The notes under the pieces: model-generated
Told to the model about the DNA's origin: nothing
Seen by the model: the letters and a program-made list of their open reading frames with translations, nothing else
Databases searched by the model: none
In this document: positions 7,588 to 15,890 of the stretch, one piece after another
How positions within the stretch are numbered: position 1 is the stretch's first letter
Layout of the letters: every line of letters starts with the position of its first letter
Translations under genes and position numbers: made by a program
Assembly (NCBI RefSeq): GCF_034670005.1
Contig: NZ_JAXMOH010000007.1
Span: forward strand, 1 to 64,000
Direction of reading: 5' to 3'
Length of the DNA: 64,000 bases
Source of the DNA: Thalassobius sp034670005
GTDB lineage: Bacteria > Pseudomonadota > Alphaproteobacteria > Rhodobacterales > Rhodobacteraceae

Positions 7588-9008
7588 GCAGTCTTACCCT
7601 TGGGAAGGATGACCGCCAGCGAGGTCCGACCTGCCCCCGTGGTATGCAGGATGTGCCCACCGAGCCCGCCAACAAGATCATGAACAAGCCGCAAGCCGAC
7701 GCCGCCGCCCGGCGCGACCGGGGCCGAAGACATCAGGCGGTCGAGATCCTGCGTGCTCAGCCCCATACCATCGTCGGTGATGGTCAGTTCCACGCTATCA
7801 TTATCGGAAGACTGTACGCTCAGGCTGATGTTGCCGCCTTCAGGCGCCGCAGCCGATGCATTCAGAAGCAGATTGAGAATAATCTGCCGCACCGGCGCTG
7901 CTGGCAGGTACGACAGATTGTCAGTGTCCGCCCGCACATCCCATTCAAGGCGCTGACCCTTCTGCGCCGCCTCGGGCTCGAACAGCAATTTCAGATCATC
8001 GAAATCCATTGGCTGCAAAGGAAGGCCAGCCCGGTCGAGGCGGTTCTCCTCCAGAATCGCCTGGCTCACGTCCTTCAGATGCACAAGGCCGCGTTCCAGA
8101 AGATCGACGGATTTCTGCACCACTTCGGGCCGGCTCGCATAGGTGCGGATCGTGTCCACGGTATTCAGAAGCCCGCCCAGCGGATTGTTGATCTCATGCG
8201 CCAGGGACGAGGACAACCGCCCGAGACTGACGAAGCGTTCACGTTCCGCGAGGCGCCTTTCGGCCTCGGTCCGTGCGTCGATCGCCCCCATCATCGTGTT
8301 GAATGTCCGAAGCAGTCGGGCCAGTTCGGTGTCCGACTTCGGTATCTCGGATTCCGGTATCCGGCTGGGCGCGCCGCCTGCGTTATCCATGTGCTGGGCC
8401 AGCAGCGTCACCGGCTTGAGCATCCGCGCAACAAGGAAATACCCCGCAAAGACAAGCAAAGAGGTAGCCCCCGCATTGGCGAGAAGAAGATAAAGCGTAA
8501 TCCTTTGCCGTTCGGCCACGAGGTCGCCGACATCTATTTCGCTGACGATCTGACCAACAATGCGTCCGGCCACCAGAAGTGGCGCGCGAACCCGGACCTG
8601 TGGCGCGTTTCCCGATGCGGTCAGTCCCGACAGGTCCGACGCATTTTCGGAAAACGGCGTGGCATCGCTGTCGACTGGTGCGCGCAACGGATCGGTCGCG
8701 GCCAGAACCCTGTTTCGGTCATCCGCCACGACCGTGAACAGCATCCGCTGCCCATCAGATGCCACCCGCGCCCGGTCCAGCGTGTCGTAGACCTCCCACA
8801 CATCCTTGTGCAGGACGAGAGGCCCAAGCGCGACCGACAGCCCTTCGACATGCAGCCGGGCAATTTCCCGCAACCTGTCGTCGTGCAGGCGGCTGAGTGA
8901 ACGGAGCACCTGCTGTGATGCGACCATTCCCAACACGATCATCAGAATGCCCACAGCAAGGGCGACCCGAAGCGTGATCGGGATTCGGTTGATCGTTCCG
9001 TGCCTCAT
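7584..9008 (-). CDS. aioS: Sensor histidine kinase AioS
   Basis: This 474-residue membrane kinase has two transmembrane segments (about residues 12-32 and 180-205) that enclose a periplasmic sensor region of roughly 150 residues. A HAMP-like linker follows. The phospho-acceptor histidine lies in SSLAHEINNPLGGLL, and the ATP-binding domain has LNLLLNASAAA (N box), DDGMGLS (G1) and GGVGLRLVHDLVGGLGG (G2). It sits between aioX and aioR with 4-base overlaps on both sides, so the three are one translationally coupled unit. In characterised systems, arsenite-loaded AioX signals to AioS, which phosphorylates AioR to induce aioBA. The role here is inferred from that arrangement. Confidence 0.92.
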   Translation of the reverse strand: MRHGTINRIPITLRVALAVGILMIVLGMVASQQVLRSLSRLHDDRLREIARLHVEGLSVALGPLVLHKDVWEVYDTLDRARVASDGQRMLFTVVADDRNRVLAATDPLRAPVDSDATPFSENASDLSGLTASGNAPQVRVRAPLLVAGRIVGQIVSEIDVGDLVAERQRITLYLLLANAGATSLLVFAGYFLVARMLKPVTLLAQHMDNAGGAPSRIPESEIPKSDTELARLLRTFNTMMGAIDARTEAERRLAERERFVSLGRLSSSLAHEINNPLGGLLNTVDTIRTYASRPEVVQKSVDLLERGLVHLKDVSQAILEENRLDRAGLPLQPMDFDDLKLLFEPEAAQKGQRLEWDVRADTDNLSYLPAAPVRQIILNLLLNASAAAPEGGNISLSVQSSDNDSVELTITDDGMGLSTQDLDRLMSSAPVAPGGGVGLRLVHDLVGGLGGHILHTTGAGRTSLAVILPKGKTA

Positions 9009-9856
9009 CCCGCCTGTTCCAGTACCGACATGCGCGAGGCAATGCCGTCGAATAGACGGATGTCAGGTTCCGCGATCTCATCAAGGAAAAGCAGATCGAG
9101 CGCCGCGCGCCCGGCGTCGGTTTGATCCATCGAAAGCAGCGCGTTCTGGAGCGACGAGACATCTGCATCCGCCATCCGGTCGGTCCGCGCTGCGAAGGGT
9201 GGGAATCCCAGCCATTCGGACTTTGCCACGATCCGCGTTCGCGCCACGAGGTCGGGTTCGACCTCAGCGAGGGTTTCCCAGACATAACCATCAACGCTGC
9301 CCGACCGGACCAGACCACCAGCGACCGCCCGCACCACGTTCCTGTGTCCCCAGGTGAAGATGGTACGCGCGAAATACGTGTCAGGCGTTTCACCCATCCG
9401 GGCGAGATCCGAGGCCGTGACAAGGAAGCCGGAATTGCTGTCGGGGTCAGAGAAGGCGTGCATGCCGCCGCGTAGGTCTTCGAGACTGGCAGCCATATCT
9501 GCGACCGAGGCGATAAGATAGGACTGGTACCGTGGCTGGCCGCGCCAGACCGGCACGCCGAGCAGGTTCAATTGGGCGCGGTGCTGCAGGAAGGGATAGC
9601 CACAGACCCATGCGGCATCGACGGAGCCATCCAGAAGCGCACCGGTGATTTCCTGGTAGGTCCTGCGCTGCACAAGGTCGATATCACGCCCCATTCCTTC
9701 CGAGAGCGCGTCGCGAAGCCGTGCGATCACCACCGCGTCGTTATCAAGGAACACCGGCGTCAGGGCGAGCCGGAAAAGTTGCTCGGCCCGCAGCACAGAG
9801 GGGGACGACAGAACGGTCGATGCGGCGATCGCCGCGATCAACTCCCTTCGCTTCAT
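9005..9856 (-). CDS. aioX: Periplasmic arsenite-sensing binding protein AioX
   Basis: This 283-residue periplasmic protein belongs to the phosphate/phosphonate-binding (PhnD-like) superfamily. The N-terminus MKRRELIAAIAAST, ending near VLRA, is a signal peptide. Cys85 lies in AAWVCGYPF and corresponds to the conserved cysteine that AioX needs to sense arsenite in Agrobacterium. Other family segments are YQEITGALLDGSVD, FSDPDSNSG and GSVDGYVWE. It is the first gene of aioXSR, and its stop overlaps the aioS start. The sequence just upstream is the remnant of an acr3 efflux gene, so the promoter probably lies between about 9857 and 9965. Confidence 0.92.
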   Translation of the reverse strand: MKRRELIAAIAASTVLSSPSVLRAEQLFRLALTPVFLDNDAVVIARLRDALSEGMGRDIDLVQRRTYQEITGALLDGSVDAAWVCGYPFLQHRAQLNLLGVPVWRGQPRYQSYLIASVADMAASLEDLRGGMHAFSDPDSNSGFLVTASDLARMGETPDTYFARTIFTWGHRNVVRAVAGGLVRSGSVDGYVWETLAEVEPDLVARTRIVAKSEWLGFPPFAARTDRMADADVSSLQNALLSMDQTDAGRAALDLLFLDEIAEPDIRLFDGIASRMSVLEQAG

Positions 9857-10290
9857 GAATATTTCCTCCCGCTTGACAGCCTACGCCTCATGCGCGCGAC
9901 AGGGCAATCCCCCCTTCTTGCCGGGCTTCCCGGTTTGACACCGGGAGTTTCAATGGGCATTCGTCTTGCCCGGGTTCTGTTCGCAAAGGCGGCAAGAGAA
10001 AGCATCACCGTGACCTTCACCAGTACGTTCACAACAGTGGCCAAAGCGGCGCCGGAATTCAGGCTGAAAAGGCTGATCGCTACGGCGACAGCAAGTTCGA
10101 AGAAGTTTGATGTTTCGATCAAAGCGCAGGGCGCTGCGATCCGGTGCGGCACTTTCAGAAGCCAGGCCGAGGCTTAAGCCAGAAAGAAAATACCGTAGGA
10201 TTGAAACAGGATCGGGACCGCGATCAGCGCAATTACCAGCGGCCGACCGAGGATGTCGTTGGCGCGTACCGCAGCGAAGGTCTGGAATGA
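9853..10290 (-). pseudogene. ACR3-type arsenite efflux gene, C-terminal remnant
   Basis: Two pieces of one minus-strand frame match the C-terminus of ACR3 arsenite permeases. The first is ILGRPLVIALIAVPILFQSYGIFFLA (spanning about 10260-10177). The second is IAAPCALIETSNFFELAVAVAISLFSLNSG and on to AFANRTR (to about 9970). Between them a TAA at 10176-10174 replaces the Tyr usual after FFLA. Everything upstream of about 10287, roughly the first two thirds of the gene, is missing or unrecognisable. The frame closes at 9853, overlapping the aioX start. This is a dead efflux gene that once formed part of the arsenic locus. Confidence 0.82.
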
Positions 10291-10506
10291 GCCCGGAGCT
10301 GAACTTCGTTGGCTCGATGACCGCTGTCCCGGAGCATGTCCGAGACCTGCGCCAATGATCCGCTCTGGAGTGATTTCACAAGCGAGTAATTTCGGCTCCA
10401 CTGCAATGTGGATAGCGCGAGCATCCGAAATGCGCCGACAAGTTTGCCGATTGCCTGAGGAACAGGTTCCGAACCTTGGTTCGGGCAATTTTTCCGGCTG
10501 TCACCG

Positions 10507-10531
10507 GCGGCGCTACATTGAGTAGCGCCGC
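10507..10531. terminator. Hairpin downstream of the glycine-zipper gene
   Basis: GCGGCGCTAC-ATTGA-GTAGCGCCGC forms a perfect 10-bp stem with a 5-base loop, 6 bases past the stop of the minus-strand gene at 10538. No T run follows on the minus strand, so it may be a weak terminator or an RNA-stabilising end. Confidence 0.55.
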
Positions 10532-10537
10532 TGATAT

Positions 10538-11152
10538 TTATTGCTGCAAATCGACAAAGATTTGCGAGTCGACACCTGCTTCAAGCAATGCATCCTTGAT
10601 CTGATCGACCGCATTGACGTCGGCCGAACTGACGATGACCACATCATTGACCACCAGTGAATACAGCGGCGCGTCAGGCTCGAGGTTTGCCAGGTATTTC
10701 TCGGCGGCCAGCTTGGACTTTGGCCCCCATTTTCCGTCATGGCCGACGCCGATCGTATACTGCACGTCCATGATCATTTCCTTGCTGACCGACTTGCCGC
10801 CGTTCAGATCCAGCAAGGCCTGTCGAAGCCTTTCCTCATCCGTGACGCGCTCGGGAATGAAAACGTTCGTGCAGGTTTCGACGTCTTTGTATTTGGTGAC
10901 GGTCCTCTTGCTCGTCTCATTGGCGACGGCGCCGCCGATGATGGCGCCGGCGGCAGCACCGGCATTTTCCTTTGTCACGACTTTCCCGAGCACCCCGCCG
11001 ATAATCGCCCCGCCGATTACTTTCTCGGGAGTTCCGCCTTTGACGGTTTCCTGATACGGCACTTTCGTTGTCTCGCATCTTACCTCGTACGAGCCGGCAA
11101 ATGCCTGAGATGCAACCAGAACAGCCGTCGCTGTTGCTATCAAGAGTTTCAT
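10538..11152 (-). CDS. Glycine-zipper envelope protein
   Basis: This 204-residue protein starts with a Sec signal peptide (MKLLIATATAVLVASQAFA). Residues about 45-85 form a glycine zipper of the 17-kDa surface antigen/2TM type (VIGGAIIGGVLGKVV and AGAAAGAIIGGAVANE). Such segments insert into or span the outer membrane. The C-terminal 110 residues resemble a peptidoglycan-binding or sporulation-domain-like tail but are not recognisable with confidence. The upstream region carries two near-identical 18-bp direct repeats (11291-11329). An envelope-integrity or outer-membrane anchoring role is likely for the family; no specific function can be stated. Confidence 0.75.
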   Translation of the reverse strand: MKLLIATATAVLVASQAFAGSYEVRCETTKVPYQETVKGGTPEKVIGGAIIGGVLGKVVTKENAGAAAGAIIGGAVANETSKRTVTKYKDVETCTNVFIPERVTDEERLRQALLDLNGGKSVSKEMIMDVQYTIGVGHDGKWGPKSKLAAEKYLANLEPDAPLYSLVVNDVVIVSSADVNAVDQIKDALLEAGVDSQIFVDLQQ

Positions 11153-11290
11153 GTTCTTGCTCCTTCTTACCGCAGGTCGCGGTGGTAGTATGGCGCTTGT
11201 GCTTCAGGATTGTCGCCAGTTCGCCGTGTTGCCAGACAAACGCGTTAACCGGTCGTTTGTCGTAATCTTGTGGCCAACAAGATATGACCT

Positions 11291-11329
11291 CACGTGTTAG
11301 TCAATAACCCTCAAGTGTTATTCAATAAC
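11291..11329. repeat. Two 18-bp direct repeats, 21-bp period
   Basis: CACGTGTTAGTCAATAAC (11291-11308) is repeated as CAAGTGTTATTCAATAAC (11312-11329), with 16 of 18 bases identical. The 21-bp period is two helical turns, which suits tandem protein binding. The repeats lie about 140 bases upstream of the minus-strand glycine-zipper gene. Confidence 0.55.
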
Positions 11330-11672
11330 ATGGGTGGGATTCCGCCAGTTCCGCAGGGCTGGGTAGGCATTCGTAGCGCTCCGACAGGGGGCAAATGCCT
11401 TTCCTCTGAAACAAGTTGCCGAGGGGGGGCGAAGCGTCCAGGCCGCAGTGTCAGCAAGCTCCGCGTAGCCTATGTTCTCATTGGGCGTGGCGAACGACCG
11501 CTTCACACCCGAACCGGTCATGCGTGCGATTTGACGCGAATGGCCGGTTCCCGCCCTTCGCTCCGAAATTTCTGCAAGCTGGGGGGCATGAAGTGCAACG
11601 GTCTGGCGTTGGACCTGTCGCGGGATTGTGCCGCTCCTTTGACCACGTATCGTGTCGCAAAGGAGAACAGAT

Positions 11673-11759
11673 ATGGCATCACGACCGAGAGAGGAATTTC
11701 GCGCCAAAGCAGTGCGCGTAGCGTTGAGCAGCCCATTCCTTATATTCAGCGATCCTTAG
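11673..11759 (+). mobile_element. IS3-type OrfA, N-terminal remnant
   Basis: A 28-codon frame starts MASRPREEFRAKAVRVALSS, preceded by AGGAGA 7 bases upstream. This matches the beginning of IS3-family OrfA helix-turn-helix proteins (EEFRAEAVRLALSSG style). It then runs into unrelated sequence and stops at TAG. No OrfB or inverted repeats are evident, so only a 5-prime fragment of the element remains. Confidence 0.55.
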
Positions 11760-11876
11760 AATTACTGCGCCTTGATCAAACGGCTTTTCCTCATTCATCT
11801 GCTCCTTTGCGGTTGGTTCTATTAAATCAAACTGAGGGACCTCTGGGGTAGGCAAGCTGCGATACTTAGCTGCCGA

Positions 11877-11908
11877 GGTAATCCCCCATTAAAAATGGGG
11901 GGATTACC
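11877..11908. terminator. Long inverted repeat downstream of the beta-barrel gene
   Basis: GGTAATCCCCCATT and AATGGGGGGATTACC pair over about 14 bases with one bulged G and a short A-rich loop. It sits 31 bases past the stop of the minus-strand barrel gene and is probably its transcript end. Confidence 0.5.
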
Positions 11909-11938
11909 AGATCATTTCGAATTGGTCTGCCCGCTCTG

Positions 11939-14347
11939 TCAAAAGCGATAATTTAGCGCAACCGTGAAGACGTCTGACGATGTATCGAATTGATCAACAC
12001 CCGTGCCATAATTGACCTGATGTGTTCCGTGATCGAAGTGCGAATAGTCGAGCTGAAGATGGGTTTTTGGGCTGACAGCGATTTCAAGCCCGGCACCAAT
12101 GCGAGTACCATTCAAATTAACGGTCCCGGCAGTTACGATTCCAGATTCAAGATAACTGCTGTCAAAACTGGAACGGACCAATCCTGCCCGAATATAGGTT
12201 AGGACACTATTGTTGATCACATAGCCCGCGCGCAGCGATGCCCCGATGGAGTTCTTCTTCTTCAGCGAGTACACCCTTCCAACCGGGCTTCGCTCGATAT
12301 TCCAGTTGGCGGTCGAGGCCTCAACGTCAACTTCGCCACCAAGGTAAAACGCACCAAATTGCTTTCCATATCCGCCTTGAATACCCAGTGAAAACCCTTG
12401 TCCCGAGCGCGTTGCGTCAAGTGTGAAAGCTGGTGCGGATCCGCTTGGTCTTGGGCCAGTGTTATTGCTTTGCAATGTACCATGACTAAGAAAGCCGCCT
12501 GCATAGAGGCCCGAGAAATCGACGGGTTCGGCCTTGATCTCGTTTTGGGCGTTGAGGCGATACAACAAGCCAAATCGGGCGACTGCCTGGACATTGGCAA
12601 AATTATCGTCGTTCCCGCCACCAAGAGGCGCACCGATCAAGTAATCGTCGTAGGCCCGGATTAGGTACTCGACACGACCGGATAAACCGCCGCCCAGTGG
12701 AATTTCCGCCCCCACGCCCACATCGAAACCAAGCTTTCTGTCATTCAACACAGAACTGCTTCCGTGCTGTTGATAGTGACTGGTGAACTCCGTGCTGTTC
12801 AGGCCAAAGCGACCGTAGACGAAATTGCCGTGTTTGGTCCGAAACCCGGTGATTGCCGACAGCCCAACCGCGTTCCCGGCCTCAACCGAGAAGCTTCGGT
12901 TCGCATTGTGGCTCCAAGTCGTCTTCCCAAGCTCCGCATCAAGCTCAACCCCAAGCACGAATTGATCAAAACCCACACGATAACCGGCAAACACACCACC
13001 AATGGTGTTGCTGCCGCCAAAATCTGCAATCAGGTTCCCGCCCGAGCCGCGCGGACTATCCACTCTGGTTTGGAGAGCGCTGATCCCGGTCATGGCGCCC
13101 GCATAAAACTCGCTCGAACCGAATGAAGCGACGTCACCGGCGCGTTTCTCGTAGCGGGGTTTCAAGTCGGTGCCCAATCCAAAGAACAACCGGTGCTCGT
13201 CAAAGTCAAAACCCGCTGAGTCCGACGATCTTTGTCTGTAACCATATGAAAAATCAATATAATTACGTGGATTCAGGTTATACCTCAGGTCAATCCCGGC
13301 TTCTCCGAGGATGTCTTTTCGGTTGATTCCCTGATAGTCATTCTGGGTCAGGAAAAAATAGCTGCCCAGAGAAAAATCCTGCGCGATGGAATGGCTAATT
13401 CTTACCCCTGCCGTTGTCGCGATGTAGCCAGACGCGCCGAAAGCCGTCGTTTCTTCGAGGGTCCGTTTTACTTTCCCAGTTATCCGGGTTTTCGGTCCCG
13501 TACGCCAGGCAACATCAGCACCGATCGTTGGCGTGGTCACAGTGCCAAACCGCGGGTCGTCATAGTTGCGGCTAAGTACCCCCACCTGTGCCTCGCCTGT
13601 CAGAGATCCGATTTTACCGGAGTAACCCAGGATGGCATGAAATCCTTTGGACGATCTTTGGAACCCGAAATCGTCGATCGCAGTGTCATAGTCGCGCTGT
13701 TCGTAGATGCCTTGCAGGAAAATTTCGCCTGTCGCGGTTTTCTGAAGGCCGAAGCGTCCACCAATCTCGACGTCTCGACGATCTCGGTCGTCATTGTTGA
13801 CCGTTAAGCCGCCGGCTGCCGGAGTGTCGTCGAAATCCAGGTTGCGTACATTCACGCCCAACCTGAAAGACCTGCCGTTTTGATTGCCGCCAACGCCGAA
13901 ATACCCGGTGGCTTCGCGTAATTGCGTTGGCCCAAGCCCATTCACGTCATCCGGAGAGGTGCGATCCTCATGTTCCCAAGCGTGGTCAATACCTCCAAAA
14001 ACGAAAATACCATTCTCCATCCGGTACCGCGCATCCATACCGATCTGGTAGTCTTCGGTGTTTTCAGAAGCGAAGCTCGAATAGCGACTGATTTCCGCGT
14101 TGGCGTTCAGATCGAGTTTGAAGTCTTGGGTTCCGTACGACCAGGTCAGCCATGGTGAAACAGTCGTGACAAAATCGCTGCGCTTGAAATTGGATGTCAG
14201 AAAGACGTTGTCAGTGAAGGTCTCGGCAACCTCAACACCCATATTGAATTCGATGTTTGGGTCATCTGCTTCGGAAGCGGCAGGTGAAACGGTTGCGAAA
14301 GCGGTGCTTGCCGACAACACGAAGATCACCTTGGTCTTGTTTGCCAT
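11939..14347 (-). CDS. Outer-membrane protein with three tandem beta-barrel modules
   Basis: This 802-residue protein starts with a signal peptide (MANKTKVIFVLSASTAFATVSPA). Residues about 30-395 look like a BBP2-type barrel: alternating strands with aromatic girdles, e.g. VSPWLTWSYGTQDFKLDLNANAE and YIDFSYGYRQRSSD. A second, Omp25/OmpA-like eight-stranded barrel starts near FYAGAMTGISALQTRV and ends near ARFGLLYRL (about 410-610). A third of the same type starts at GLYAGGFLSHGTLQ and ends in the terminal FTVALNYRF. The final aromatic residue is the usual BAM signal. The two C-terminal barrels look like diverged copies of each other. ATG 14347 is preferred over the TTG three codons upstream. 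It is divergent from the secreted-protein gene at 14596. Function unknown. Confidence 0.75.
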   Translation of the reverse strand: MANKTKVIFVLSASTAFATVSPAASEADDPNIEFNMGVEVAETFTDNVFLTSNFKRSDFVTTVSPWLTWSYGTQDFKLDLNANAEISRYSSFASENTEDYQIGMDARYRMENGIFVFGGIDHAWEHEDRTSPDDVNGLGPTQLREATGYFGVGGNQNGRSFRLGVNVRNLDFDDTPAAGGLTVNNDDRDRRDVEIGGRFGLQKTATGEIFLQGIYEQRDYDTAIDDFGFQRSSKGFHAILGYSGKIGSLTGEAQVGVLSRNYDDPRFGTVTTPTIGADVAWRTGPKTRITGKVKRTLEETTAFGASGYIATTAGVRISHSIAQDFSLGSYFFLTQNDYQGINRKDILGEAGIDLRYNLNPRNYIDFSYGYRQRSSDSAGFDFDEHRLFFGLGTDLKPRYEKRAGDVASFGSSEFYAGAMTGISALQTRVDSPRGSGGNLIADFGGSNTIGGVFAGYRVGFDQFVLGVELDAELGKTTWSHNANRSFSVEAGNAVGLSAITGFRTKHGNFVYGRFGLNSTEFTSHYQQHGSSSVLNDRKLGFDVGVGAEIPLGGGLSGRVEYLIRAYDDYLIGAPLGGGNDDNFANVQAVARFGLLYRLNAQNEIKAEPVDFSGLYAGGFLSHGTLQSNNTGPRPSGSAPAFTLDATRSGQGFSLGIQGGYGKQFGAFYLGGEVDVEASTANWNIERSPVGRVYSLKKKNSIGASLRAGYVINNSVLTYIRAGLVRSSFDSSYLESGIVTAGTVNLNGTRIGAGLEIAVSPKTHLQLDYSHFDHGTHQVNYGTGVDQFDTSSDVFTVALNYRF

Positions 14348-14595
14348 TTTCCCCAAGTCTCCGGCTTCGCCTCTGCGTTAGGTTCTTTCCCGATATTCAA
14401 CTTCCGTGAACCAGCATGAAGTTGCTCAAATGGCGACGTGAAAAGTGTAATATAGCATTTTCTAACAGTACAACCCCTTCGTCTTTGTTCCAAATCAAAA
14501 CTTGAATGTGTGTTTTTTTGTTATCATTTGCTGGCAGGGCGGCTGTTAGAGTGCCCTTCGTTTTTTTTAATCTGGATGGCTTGGGAGGAAAATCG
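14348..14595. promoter_or_regulatory. Divergent promoter region
   Basis: This is a 248-base AT-rich gap between two divergent genes for exported proteins. It contains several candidate -10-like stretches (around AATATAGCATTTTCTAACAG). GGGAGG at 14583-14588 serves the plus-strand ATG at 14596. No clear operator is visible. Confidence 0.35.
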
Positions 14596-15819
14596 ATGCG
14601 TGCTCAGAGGAACATTTTGAAAACTGTCAGAACGGGGCTTTTTACAGGTTGTGCGTTGTTAGCGCTGGAGACTTCGCCCTTAGTTACTAACGCCGCTTAT
14701 GCAGAAAACGACAACGGTGCCCGTAATCAGGGTCAGAACGCTGGCGGCATGGGCAACGAAAACGCAGGCCGCAACGCGCGTGACTCTGGTGGGGGCGGCT
14801 TGAATGATATCTTCCGAAATATCACCGGAATGGGCAACGGTTCGCAAGCCGCCGACCCGGTGGCGCCCTCGGCGGGGGGCGCAGGGAATTCCAACCGCCC
14901 GGCAGCTTCGGAAAGCGATGAGGACTCCGATCGCCCCGATTGGGCCGGTCAGCCCGGTGGAAAGGACGGTGCCGGTGGCGGACGACCCGCTTCGGCAGGT
15001 TCGAATAAGGGGGATCTTTTCGGCGATCTCTGGATCATTCTTCGTGATGAAAATGGGGTTCCGATCCTGACACCGGAAGGTTTTGTCCAGCCTTTGGATT
15101 CAGAGGGCAACCTGATACCGCTGGACGAAGAGGGCCATCCTGTGGATGAAACCCTGACGATGGAAGTCGAACTGGGCCGGTTGAATGTCGGACGTTCACC
15201 TTCTCAGGTGCTTGACACGCGCGCAGACGAAGTTATCGCCCTTCTGAACGCAGCCACGGCCATTACTTTGGATCCGGCTGGGCGAATTGTTCTTACCGTC
15301 GATGGTGTCGATAAAACAATCGATTCTCCGCTTGAAAACTTGGCGATTTATGTCGCCTTGCTTACAACCGGTACTATCCCGGGTGTTGCCGATCTTCCTG
15401 GAACAGAGTTTGACTTTTTGGTTGATGGTGTCTTCACCGCCGAAGATCTTGCCGCATCGACTGCTTTCCTCGCGGCGGCTACGGACAAGACCGGCGTGTT
15501 CACGGCAGACGAGATCGCCTACATCAATGCGTTTCTGGGTATCAACACCGCGACGATTGGCAGTGTGACCTACTCGGAGATCGATTACTCGACCTTCACC
15601 TATAGCCGGTTGGACACCTATGGCGACGTCACGGCCGTGGTGCTGATCGAGCAACCGGACGGCAGCTTTGTCCCGACCGAGGTCAACATCTACGACGCTG
15701 TTTTCGGAACGCTCGATGCAAGCGCTGCAGGTAGTTTGGAAGCCTACACCCTCGCGGCAGACGATGCTCGCATGGTCGTGGAGTATATTCACGAATATGC
15801 GGTGCCTGAAGATCTGTGA
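14596..15819 (+). CDS. Secreted glycine/asparagine-rich protein of unknown function
   Basis: I do not recognise this 407-residue protein. It has a signal peptide (basic start, then a hydrophobic stretch ending near TNAAYA). A low-complexity Gly/Asn/Asp-rich region follows (residues about 35-135, e.g. NQGQNAGGMGNENAG). From about 140 it is acidic and folded-looking (DLWIILRDENGVPILTPEG, PLDSEGNLIPLDEEGHPVD), ending in a part rich in Thr, Ala and Asp. It has almost no cysteine and a strongly acidic charge, as in exported surface or matrix proteins. An upstream in-frame ATG at 14506 is rejected because GGGAGG lies 8 bases before 14596. It probably shares a transcript with the repeat protein 71 bases downstream. 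Confidence 0.65.
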   Translation: MRAQRNILKTVRTGLFTGCALLALETSPLVTNAAYAENDNGARNQGQNAGGMGNENAGRNARDSGGGGLNDIFRNITGMGNGSQAADPVAPSAGGAGNSNRPAASESDEDSDRPDWAGQPGGKDGAGGGRPASAGSNKGDLFGDLWIILRDENGVPILTPEGFVQPLDSEGNLIPLDEEGHPVDETLTMEVELGRLNVGRSPSQVLDTRADEVIALLNAATAITLDPAGRIVLTVDGVDKTIDSPLENLAIYVALLTTGTIPGVADLPGTEFDFLVDGVFTAEDLAASTAFLAAATDKTGVFTADEIAYINAFLGINTATIGSVTYSEIDYSTFTYSRLDTYGDVTAVVLIEQPDGSFVPTEVNIYDAVFGTLDASAAGSLEAYTLAADDARMVVEYIHEYAVPEDL

Positions 15820-15890
15820 CCTGCTCGAAAAAAGCCGTTGGGCTGCAGGAATTTCCTGTGGCCCTTCCCGGTCTGGAAAAGGAGCCCAAT

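Larger units (their letters stand above)
11153..11938. other. 786-base gene-poor stretch with mobile-element debris
   Basis: This interval holds the promoter side of the glycine-zipper gene, two 18-bp direct repeats, a truncated IS3-type OrfA start and a palindrome next to the beta-barrel gene. No intact gene is supported. Base composition is lower in GC than the flanking core regions. Confidence 0.55.
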
